A DNA stretch of 64,000 nt from Amaurobius ferox (lineage: Eukaryota; Arthropoda; Arachnida; Araneae; Amaurobiidae). Under the pieces are notes generated by a model. That model was not told the origin of the DNA, searched no databases, and saw only the letters and a program-made list of their open reading frames with translations. Below are positions 29,301 through 41,300 of this stretch, piece by piece. Both the position numbers and the translations under genes were made by a program. Position 1 is the stretch's first letter; each line of letters begins with the position of its first letter. Location of the stretch: positions 116,792,653 through 116,856,652 of the forward strand of contig OX578140.1 in assembly GCA_951213105.1 (NCBI GenBank), written 5' to 3'.

Positions 29301-32300
29301 ATATACTTACACAAATCACAAAGATTTATCTTACTGAGTATAAATATCATTACTGCAAGTAGGGCACTTGTACATATTCATTTTTTTTTTTTTTTTTTTT
29401 TTTTTTGTGTGTGACTCTGAAAACAATAGGACAGTCTGGAGTGGGGCAGCAACTTATATCACTCTGACTCCAAACAAATGAACGTAAAAACTTTTCATAT
29501 AAATTTTACATTTCCCAGATGTTTTAATAAAAGTTAGCATGACTTGGGACTGATTTTGGACACTGATAAGTTTTACTATATTGTAGTTCATATTTATCAC
29601 TCATTAGCTAAAGAAACAATTTATATTTTTAATATTTAAAAATTTAGATTCTTCAATTAAATGTCATTCCCTTGTGTGTCCCAACAGCCAAATAATGAAA
29701 TCACAACATTTACAAGCCTTCATTTTCTAGTTTTCTTTTAATTTGATGTTTTATATTAAATTAGACTATTTAAAATACAAACAGTAATAAAAAAAACTCC
29801 ACTATACATTAGAGCAATATTTTAAATTAATTTTTTACAACTGTCCCATAGCTTTTTTGTCATTCACCTGTCATTACATTTTAACACCCCTTTCTGTACA
29901 TAGATGACAATAAATATAATTAAAGTATTATTCTTTTTTACTAAAGTCCATATTCACCATTTCAAGAGTTTGAGTATATTCTAGCTATCATTCTGTGCAG
30001 GGAAATATTATAAAACTGAACAATTTTGGATAAGTATTTTTATTCCTGTCATTCACCTGTCTTTAATTATTCTCAGAATAAAAAGTATATAATTTTTATT
30101 AATATATGTGTGCCTAGTTAGTGTAGCAAACTAAATACCAAGTTAGGCTTAAATGCAAATAAAACTCATATGCTCAGAAAGTAGAATCACATGATCTGTC
30201 ATTCCCCTGTCTTCTCGGTAGACAAGAAAATTACATTAGAACAGGTGAATTACATTTAAAAACTAGATTTTCCTTTTAGAAGATAAAGCAAATAAGAAGT
30301 TAGTTCTAAATATAAGATTGCAATTAAAGCAAAACAATTATTATTTTTCTAATGATATACATACATACTAGCAAAGCAGTTGCCTATATTAAGTGACATT
30401 CCCCTGTCATGCTGTATTTACTTGTCTTGAAAATAAAAATTTGCATTCTCTAATTAATTTCCTCAAAATGATCACTGCTACTGTTTTTTTTTTTTTTTTT
30501 AGTTTAAACCACCCATGTTAAAATATAATGCAAGAAACAGATTGAAAAATAGAAAAAAAAAATACATATTGTAACAAGAAAGATGAAAAAGCCTGTTTAG
30601 AGAAAATGACCCATATGTCTTTGGATTAATGTGTACCTTGAAATTAAAAAAATCAAATGAGTGGATCAACTTGGAAGCCTCTAAATAGATCATCAAATAT
30701 ATATTACTACTTTTCATATCTACTACCAATACAGTCACAAAACATTTTTTCACTAGGAACAAAAAAATATAATTACACAAATCACAAAGATTTATCTTAC
30801 CGAGTACAAATATCATTACTGCAAGCTGGGCACTTGTATATATTCATTTTCTTTTTGGTGACTCTGAAAACCATAGGACAGTCTGGAGTGGGGCAGCAAC
30901 TTATATCACTCCGACTCTGAACAAATGAACGTAAAAACTTTTCATATAAATTTTTCTCTAAAGTTTTTCTTCCATTTACAGCCCAAACAAGATCCATCAC
31001 AACAATGGGAGCATAACAATTCTAAGAAAGTAAATTTCTTGTATTAAACATGCAATAAGAAATATAAAATATAAAAATATATATTAAACTTTATTCATTT
31101 ATAAGAATAAAATAATATATTTTCAGTTTAATGCAATACGATCTGTATCTATACTTCATTCTAATTATGAAGATTTACATTAGTAATTTTGAAATTTTAT
31201 ATTTTCAACTTACTATGACAATAGAATATTACAGACAAAATATTCATAGTACTGCATAAGTTTATTGTATAATAATAATACATGAACCTTCTACATGAAA
31301 TTAGCACCCTGTTCTTTTGAAATCAAACAATTATACCTGTAATTCTACATGGGCCTTTGAGTTCTGGTACTACTGTAGTTCGGAGCCATATCTGATGACT
31401 GGGCAGTTCAAGGGGAATAGGAAAAAATAATATTATTTTAGGGAAAAGTCTCCAAAAGATTATTTAGATTATTCTCCAAAAGATTAGTCTAGATTATATT
31501 TTTTAAGGGTTATGCCATCAAATAGTTTGGGAATTACTACTGATCTACACTATATAGTTTGATTCTGAATTTTAAAATTCAACTTACAATCACCCAGATC
31601 TAGTTAGTCAACTAGTTAGTCAACAATGTTTAGTAAATTTAATTAATGGTACATCATTTTTATATTATTACATACATCAGACAACTAGCTGCATGCAACC
31701 TGATACTTAACATTTCAATTGAATGGTCATTTTATCAGGTGTTCAGTTGACTGAATTTTCAGTGAACCAGATTCGATCATTGCACAACACTAAGAAGTAA
31801 AATCAACCGCAAAAATTATCAGTAGAAACAAGTAAAACCACTAACTGCAATTTATCAGATTAAACCTCCTTACTGGAATAAATCAGAATATTTGGTTCTG
31901 AAAAAAAATGTGCTTGAAAGAAGTATAATATTAAAATACACTGACTTCCAAGAGTTAAGCACGCAATGCAAATTTTCACTTTTTGAAAGCGTATTTAAAT
32001 TTGAGTGGCTGAAAATCACTGTGGATGTAGATGGAAGTATGCAAATATGATATGTTACAGCCAATCACGATTGACTGTCCTGATATGTGCTAATTAGGCA
32101 GTCGTTGAAGACGCCAGCATTCTGGGGTTTGAGGAGGTGCATTTAAATACCGATACGAAGTATTTATAACTTTTGTAGGATAATTTTTGATGACATTCGT
32201 GTTTCTATGGCTGGAAGACGACGAATGACAGATACTGAGCACTGGCGTGCTGTTGAATACAGGGACAGCAGGACAGTCAATCAAAGATGTCGCTATTTTC

Positions 32301-35300
32301 TTTGACGTTGATCATTCGATAATTTCTCATTATGGAAACAATTCCAAACAAGTTCAAAGTTGTCCGGAGACCTGTGACCAGTCGTCCAAAGGTTACCACC
32401 CCCTCTGATGATCGGAATATTGCTATAGTAGCCAAGCGGAATCGACGAGCGACATCCAGAACTGTTACATCCATGGTTGCAGCAGCACTTAGTAAGACAA
32501 TATCTGCCAGGACTGTGCGCCGAAGGCTCCACAAAAATGGACTGTACGCCCAAGTACCATGGTTTTGTGTTCCACGAACCGTCAAAGCCAGAGAGGCAAG
32601 ATTAAAGCAGTGTTCTCAACATGTCAATTGAACTCTCAGATTGGTGCAGCGTCCTGTTGTTCACAGACAAATCCAGATTTACTCTGGAATCAGATGATAA
32701 GTGTGAAAGGGTCTGGGAGAGGACGATGCACATGCAGTCAGATAAAGAACATAATCGAACATCAGCAATTCAGAGGTGGCAGCGTCATGGTGTGGGCTGG
32801 AATTTCAATGGGATATCGCACGGAGCTGCACATCCTTAAAGGCGGTTCTGTAATGGCTGCACAGTATCCGTATGAAGTACTACACCCCATTGGAAAACAC
32901 TAAGCTGCAGCAGTTGATCCTGATTTCCTCCTTATGGACAATACTGCCCGTCCCCATCGAGCTAACATCGTTGATGAATACCTGGAAAATGAGGGCATTT
33001 CTCGTATGGAGTGGTCAGCGTATTCCCCCAATCTTAATCCCACTGAAAACCTTTGGGATGCCCTTGGGCATGCTGTTTCTGCACGTTTACCTCCTCCAGC
33101 CAGTCTCAGACAGTTGGAAACTGCCCTATTGGAGGAATGGCCATTGCTCGCATCTGCAATGGTTAATCACCTCACTGAAAGCATGGAAAATCGTTTGTAT
33201 GAAGGTCCGGGGTGGTCACATACCATATTAATGTAAGTTTGGTTTGGTTTGTTTGCCTTTAAACATCATTTTGTTAATTACCCAAATGTCACATCATCCT
33301 ATAACTTAAGAAAAGCAAATATTTTTTTCATCTTTGTACATAATTCTTGTTTTCTTTAATGCATAAACACATTTGCTACCTTCATGTACAATTTTGTGTT
33401 AATCAAAGCTTTACTTTTCCATTTTTGTTGATTTTACAATCAGTGCTTAACTTTTAGAAGCCAGTGTACTATTTAACAAAACAAATACATGTTTTCCTTA
33501 AATCAATCATTAAAACAAACCTACTGGAAACTAACCGTCCCCCTCATATTTAATTGTATTTGAAAACATTTAGAAACATCTCTACTTATAACAAAACAGA
33601 GTGTGTGTTTGAAGGGGAAAGGTTCCGGGGCGATCCACTCGGGAACGCTTCTGTGACATACCACTCCTCAAAGAGATAGATAAACCATGAATGTTTGAAA
33701 CTTGAATTTAAATGGAAAATCTATCACCATGGTTTATTTTTCCCAAGTTTTTAATCAACAATGAAAAGTATTAAGAAATCAAAATGCTTATTTAATTTAA
33801 ATGTATTTGTTAATGTTTATTATTATTTTTTCGATTTGAATAATAAATAAATGGATATAAAAAATATATCTTATAAATGAACGGTTTGATTTTTCTTTAA
33901 ATTATATTATTTGCAGACTGCATATATCACTTTTATTTATTTTGGAAAAGAGTTTTCAAGCGTATACATTGTGTTTAGCTGATAAACTCCCTATTGTGTT
34001 TAGCCAATAAATACATTTAGCCAATTGTTGAAACAGAAAAGAAGTAGAAAGGGTATATCTTCTAATACAATTTTAGTATTTTCATTTAGTAATATATAAA
34101 TGAGATCAGGACATTTTATTCAGATCTGCAAATTCAGAGCTACGAATATGGCGGGATTTTGTTAACGTGGCAACTTATCTTAAACATTGCCAAATTGACG
34201 GAAATGTTGCTAAATATTTTAAAAAATACGTATATCAATGAAATTTATTTTGTTTTGTTAGAAGAGAGTACTGAAATGATGTTTCGTTTGCATTTGTCTG
34301 TCAGTTCAACAGTTCTACTTAGTAACACATTTAGCGAATTTTTAAAATGCCACCAAATTGATATAAATGTTTGTAAATCCATAAAAGTATCTGAAATTGA
34401 TAAAATTGCTCTAAATAAATGAAATGAATTGTGTTTTGTTAGGGGATAGCAGTGTGATGATGTTTCATCCATTCGTCGTCAAGTGGGACTGTCAATTCTA
34501 CAGTCCCACTTGGTAATAAATGTGGCAATTTTTTAAAATGTTGCTAAATTGATAAAAATGTCGACAAACTTTGCATAGAGATAGCATTATTCAAACAATA
34601 TTTTTTCCACCAATGTATTTGAAGCAAACAATATCATGTCACTTAGCAACGGATTAAAATCCAATGTGGTTATGCAGCAGACGATGGTGGAGAAAAGGGG
34701 AAAAAGAGAAAAAAAGGTCGAAATTGCATAAAACATTGAATAACAAAACAAATAATTCAAATTTTAAAAATCGGTTTTCACGTATCCCCTTCCCACCCCC
34801 CACGGTGTCTCCGATTGCCAAATTTCGTAGCTCTGAGATGCGCAGTCGCTGAGCCTATAGCACATAAGACAGACAGACATTGTCTTTTATTATATAGACT
34901 AGCCGCCTTCGGCGACCAACCTGTTCACTACCCTTGAAAATTCTGACCATAGCAAAGTCGCTGGCGCGACCTACCAGAAAAGTGTAAGGTAACTATTTGG
35001 ATGGCCAGGAAGTGCCACCCAATTTAGACGCAGTGGGGGAGGCATCCACAGGGACTGTACCCTCCTTCTCCTACCACCAACCTCTCGGAAGGACTTACGG
35101 ACCCACATGTTTAACGTGATCGTACTCCGAGTGACCAAGACAGCAGTTTTGGCAGTGGCAGGAATCGAACCTGGGCCTACCGAGCGCAATTATCGCATGC
35201 TAATCACTGGACAACCGTGTCCTCCACGACAATCTCCAGAACTTTCTTTTTATTCACCCAATTTAGACCGGAACCCAGTGGGAGAGGCATCCACAAGGAC

Positions 35301-38300
35301 CGTACCATCCTTCGCCTACCACCAAACTCTTGGAAGGACTTACGGACCCACATGTTTAATGTGATCGTAGTCCAAGTGAATATAGTAGCAGTTTTGGCAG
35401 TGGAGGGAATTGAACCTGGGCCTACCGAGTGCAATTCCCGCATGCTAAGCACTGGGCTACCGCGTCAATCTCCATAACTTCCTTTTCATTCACCCGATTT
35501 AGACCGGAATCCAGTGGGGGAAGCATCCATAGGGACCGTACCCTCCTTCCCCTACCACCAAACTCTTGGAAGGACTTACGGACCCACACGTTTCACATGA
35601 TCGTACTCTGTGTGAACACGGTGGCAGTTTTGACAGTGACGGGAATCAAACCCAGGCCTACTAAGTGCAATTCCCGCACTCTAACCACTGGGCTACCGCG
35701 CTCTCTGTGACAATCTCCATAACTTTCTTTTTATACACCCAATTAAGAGCGGAACCCAGTGGGAAAGGTATCCACAGGGACCGTACCCTCCTTCCCCTAC
35801 CACCAACCTCTCGGAAGGACTTACGGGCCCACATGTTTAATGTAATCGAACGCTGTGTGAACATGGTGGCAGTTTTAGCAGTGGCGGGAATGAAACCCGG
35901 GCCTACCGAGTGCAATTCGCATACGCTAACCACTGGGCTACCGTGCTCTCCGTGACAATCTCCATAACTTTCTTTTTATTCACCCAATTTAGACCGGAAC
36001 CTAGTGGGAGAGGCATCCACCGGGACTATATCCTCTTTCCCTACCACCAACCTCTCGGAAGGACTTACGGATCCACATGTTTAACATGATCGTACTCAGC
36101 ATGAACATGGCAGCAGTTTTGGCAGTGGCGGGAATCGAACCTGGGCCTGCCGAGTGCAATTCCCGCATGCTAACCACTGGACTACCGCTCCGTCCGCGAC
36201 AGTCTCCATAAATTTCTTTTTATTCACTCAATTTAGACCAGAACTCAGTGGGGGAGGCATACACAGGTACAGTACCCTCCTTCCCCTACCACCAACCTCT
36301 CGGAAGGACTTCCAATTCCAGCATCCTCATTCCATCATTCCATCATTTAAAATATCCATAAAATTAAAAAATCCATTTAAAAAATCCACATCATTCTATC
36401 ATTTAAAATATAAATACAGTAGTCCCTCGTTAAACTATCACCCGGATAATCCATCACTCCTGATAAACCATAACTTTTTCATAGTCCCGATCAATATGTG
36501 TTGAAACCAATGTTATCAAACTTTGCTTTATTTGTAGCCGATTTTTAAACAACTCAAGATAAATCGTCACTTTCGCCACCAGGACACTGCCCTTTTTTAA
36601 GCTATTTTGGGCTATTTGTTTTACATTTTAATCATTTTTAGCTATTTTCAAGACTTTTTACCTCTTTAAGCTAAACCTATTTTAGACATTTTTAAAGGCA
36701 TTTTGAAGTTTAACCATGGGGGGGCCTCGTTTCGAGATTCGACGGGCTTCCCAACCCATTATCAGTTAGTTATCTCTTTCTCTTTCTGTTCCCTCACCCC
36801 CTAATTTTTGTTCCGGGGTTGAATGCATTCCTTTGGCCACAGGTGGTCACATTCCAAACAGGTGGTCATATTCTAAAAGTACGATGAGTAAACAGAAGAC
36901 GATTCACTTTATTCTGATTAACGTTATCAGTTCACTGCATCTTCCAAATCATTTAGGTAGATTTGTTAGATTAATTTTACATGATGCTACATTCTCTTTC
37001 TGTATTTATAAGTTACATGTTCATTTTTGACACAGATAATGCTGCATCTACATATGTAGTCTTTTTCGCTAGTTAGAGTAATTTCACTTTTTGTGAAAAA
37101 TGTCTGGAAAAAAAACATTAACCATAGCAGAAAGAGGAAACTGATTGAAGAATTTCAGTCTTAAAAAAAATCGAAATCTGCATTTGCTAAAGAGCGTGGC
37201 ATACAACGGACAACTCTGACCGACATCTTGTCTTCAGATCATGCAACAACATTTTCACAGGTAACGAATGATAAGCGAAACAGATGCGAATATCTGTTTT
37301 TACTTCAATTGAAGCTGTCTTGTTATGCTGGTTTAAGCAGTTGTGATCTCCAAAATATTCCTATTTCAGGCATTTTGCTTAAAGAAAAAGTACTTCAAAT
37401 TGCTAAAGAATTAGGAGAAAACGAATTTCAAGCAAGCAATGGGTGGCTGGAAAGTTTTAAAGCAAGACACATAGTCTATCTTTCCAAAAAGTGTGTGGAA
37501 AAGTTGAATCTGTTGATTTTAGTCACCGACGCATGGAAAAATTCTACACTAATCGACTTATTAAAAAAATATATGTAATCTGATATTTTTAATTTAGACG
37601 AATGTGGTTTGTTCTACCGGCTTCTGCCTGACAAAACTTTTGCATTTACAAATGAAAAATGCACTGGTGAAAAAACAAAGCAAAGAGTGGGTGACTGTTC
37701 TATTGGGAGCTAATATGGATGGTAGCGAGAAATTAAAACCACTTGTCACAGGACGATCAAAGAAGCCAAGGTGCTTCAAAAATGTAAAATCATTACCTGT
37801 TTCATATGAAGCAAACAAAAAGTCATGGATGACCACTTTAATATGGGAAAAGATCATCCGACAATTTGATGATAAATTTTTTCAACAAAAAAGAAAAGTC
37901 ACTTTCGTAATTGACAACTGCATAGCACATAGCTCTATGGGAAAATTAAAAGCAATCGAACTGGCTTTTCTTCAACCAAATGTAACGCCAGTATTACAAC
38001 CTATGGATCAAGGCATTATCCAAAGTTTTAAGTGTCATTTCCGGCGACTGATGATAAAGGATTTAATTTCAGCAATAGATAAAAAAAGGCACTTGACATT
38101 TCCGTTCTTGATGCCATATTTTACATTCATAGAAGCTGGATTACTGTGACTTCAACCACCATTGCAAATTGCTATAAGCATGCCAGATTCATAGCTGGAG
38201 CTAGTTCAAATGAAATTTTCAACAGCGCACCAAACAAAGATGACAATGCACCTTTAGAAAATCTTATAGACAATTTAAATGCGCGTGGATATGAAACTCC

Positions 38301-41300
38301 TAGGAGAGAAACTTATGCTACTGTTGATAATGATCTTGAAACGTCAGCTCCAATATCAATCGCAGATATTGTGTCAGAAGTATTGAATGCAAATATAGAG
38401 GAAGGAGATAGTGATGCCAGCAATGACGAAAATGAAGAAACAATCGAACTAACCCTTGTAACTAAAAACGGTGCCTTCGAACCCATAAACACTTTACAAC
38501 GATATTTTGTTTCAGTTAACGGAATAAGCAATATCGACTTTAAAAAACTCAATGAACTAGAAAAAACTGTAACATTTTCGAACGCCTGTGGAGTACAAAG
38601 TCATATAGATGATTATTTTAAATGAAATATATACTATGTATTACGGTATTGACCATATGTGTATGCAAAAATGGCCGGAAATTAAGAGGTGAGTTGTTTT
38701 ACGTATAATAAATGTACAAAATGATGATAGTATTGCATACATTATTTAAATATTGTGTAAATTATATTATACACATACAAAGATAATTATTTTGTTTTAA
38801 ATTAGAATTTAAAATGCTTCTTTTGTACATACATATCTATAATTTTAAACATTTTATGGTCTATATCAGTGTTTCCCAACGTGGGGCCCACGCCCCACAG
38901 GGGGGCAATTTGATTTGTTAAGGGGGACAATTCGAAAATGGACTCGTCCAGAGTTTAAGTTAACCGTATGGTGACTCTCAGTCGCTACTCGAGCTGGGTA
39001 AACATCCAGTATAGGTAACTTCTGTCTGCCATGTTCGTTTATTTAACCAATATCTTTGAAAAACTAAATATATTAAATAATCAACTTCAAGGAACACATA
39101 AAACTCTTGTCGATGCAAAAGCGAAGATATTTGGTTTCATTACCTTTATTGAATTATGTCAGAAATATATTTACAAAAAAAATTTCGAAAAAATTCATTG
39201 GCTCCAAAAATGTGAAGTGACTGATACCGCTACACTTGTTATTGTCGACCATCTGCGAATTCTATTGACTGATTTAGAAGAAAGATTTTCTGATTTGAAA
39301 CAAATTGATTTTCCAACTTGGATGATGCAGCCAATGTTAGTGGATTTGTCTGATATTTCAGATATGCAATATCAAGAAGAACTCGCAGAAATGCAAAATG
39401 ATAAGTCGGTTAAAACTTTATTTAATATAAAAGGAGCGATGGTATGGCTTTGTGAGGAAACAGAAATCAAATATCCAAATTCAACCAAATGTGCAAGAAA
39501 ACTATTGTTAACGTTTCCATCTTCATATTTAGCTGAATGTGAATTTAGTGCCATAAATGATTTGCTGCTAAAAAAATGAAATCGGCTGAATATAACACAA
39601 CGGGGAGACTTGAGACTGAAGCTAACTAAATTGGAACCTAACATAAAATCTCTTTGCAGCAAGCACAAGGATCTCACTATATTTAATTAATAACTAATTA
39701 CTAATAAATAAAATAATATAGAAATATCTTTCATTAAAATTGTTTCGTACTTGAATTTAAGTTCTCCATTATAGGTTTTGAAAATTTACTTACTGTGTTT
39801 CCTCAACAATTTCCCAGTGATTTCTTCCTAAAACTTCTTCTTTCTTCAGTGAAGTTTCTTCAGTGAACAATTCAATTTTTGAATATTAAAAATTATGTAT
39901 ATGTTACATGGGGGGGGGGGGGCATAAGAATTTTAGAAAGGTTTAGGTGGGGCATGGCACAAAAAAGGTTGGGAGACACTGGTCTATATGCTTAAATCCA
40001 CTTTATCCATCACTCCGCTTAATCCGTCAGTTTTTCTTGGTCCCGCAAGGTGATGGTTTAATGAGGTTTTACTGTATAATAATTTCACCCGATGTATACA
40101 ATACATCACCACAATTCAATCCACCAAAATTCAATCATTTAAATTTTATAATGACCATATGCTAAGTTCTTAATTCCATAATTTAAAATGACCTGATCCA
40201 ATTCACTATCTCCATGGAAATGGCGTGACGTCCCCGGTTGTGCGCGCAAGGTAAGTGGAAAGTCGGTAGGAACTTCCCAAGAAATCACCAAGAAATTTAA
40301 AATCAGGATCAGGCTGCTATTTATAATTATTTCTTGACCAGATTGGGCTTGTAAGAAAACCAGATCTTTGAGCTTTCTAAAAATATAAATTATTAGTGGA
40401 AAATCTTGGAACATTTTTGGATGTGAGCATTTAAAAATGAAAGTTCATTTTTTTTTAGCCAAAAGTGACTTTTGTTTTAAAATCTTTAAAAAATATTAGA
40501 AATTAAAATTGAGATTTGAAATTAATATATTTTTACTCGCAATTATCTGCTCTTTCCAGTTGTGTGATTTGTTTTTTTCTACGATATCTGGATGGTGGAG
40601 AAAAAAGAGGAAAAAACAGTCAAAATTGCATAAAACATTAAATAACAAAAAAAATAATTAAAATTTTAAAAATCGTTTTTCACATGTCCCCTTCCCACCA
40701 CTCGGATCTCCGATTGCCAAATTTCATAGCTCTGCGACGCGCGGTCGCTGAGCCTATAGTGTAGAAGACACAGACAGACAGACACACAGGCATTGTCTTT
40801 TATTTTTTATTAAGAAGATGGCTCTTTACAGGAGTGTAAATAACTTACAGGTACTGAACAAGATTGGCATTGTGCATGTGCTCCCTTTAGGCAAAGAAAA
40901 TATCACATAACACACAGTTAAAAAACAAAATAATTCCAGCTCTGCGGGATTCAAAAAATAAATTAAATTCTCTTCCCTATACAAAGGCTTATCCTTTATA
41001 AAAATGGTAAAGTGGAAAAAGAATGGCATAAAACTTTTTTTTTTGATTTTTAATGCTTTGATTGATTTAAAAAATTGTTAAATGAACAATATATAGCAAT
41101 GACACAAGGTGAAAAAGCTTTAAATAAATTTGAAATTATTTAGACATTGCCTTATTTAGACATTGCATGTGGTTTGAATTTTAGATATTGAATTGTTTCA
41201 ATTAGTAACTCTAATAATGACACATTTACACATCATAAATCCTATGCAAATTCTTCATAACAAATCGAAAATGGCTAATAAAAGACAGCTAAAATCAATA

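Larger units (their letters stand above)
24888..30800 (-). other. Intron 3 of the large gene (5.9 kb)
   Basis: Bounded by donor GTAAG at 30800 and acceptor TTAG at 24888. It holds a 31-A run (26332-26362), a 74-bp exact tandem duplication, and most of a 1.45-kb tandem duplication. From 24.9 to 27.2 kb it is plain AT-rich sequence with nothing recognised. Confidence 0.8.
36417..40074 (+). mobile_element. pogo/Tigger transposon, interrupted by a nested hAT
   Basis: The left end CAGTAGTCCCTCGTTAAACT and the inverse of the right end CAGTAAAACCTCATTAAACC are flanked by TA on both sides. Without the nested hAT the length is about 2.5 kb, normal for Tigger. The transposase lies at 37100-38625. The hAT insertion lies to the right of the transposase, so Tigger is older than this hAT copy. 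Confidence 0.88.

Noticed and set aside
36124..36190. Functional tRNA gene on the minus strand
   Set aside because: A and B boxes are present, but the unit is repeated with a SINE-type tail and the acceptor stem does not close convincingly. Called a tRNA-derived repeat instead.
34990..36312. CRISPR-like array
   Set aside because: Units are about 240 bp without short repeats and unique spacers, and the context is eukaryotic.
35107..36504. Series of similar open frames of 85-116 codons, possibly a gene family
   Set aside because: They are translations of the SINE-like tandem array; the sequence is explained by tRNA-derived heads and repeat tails.
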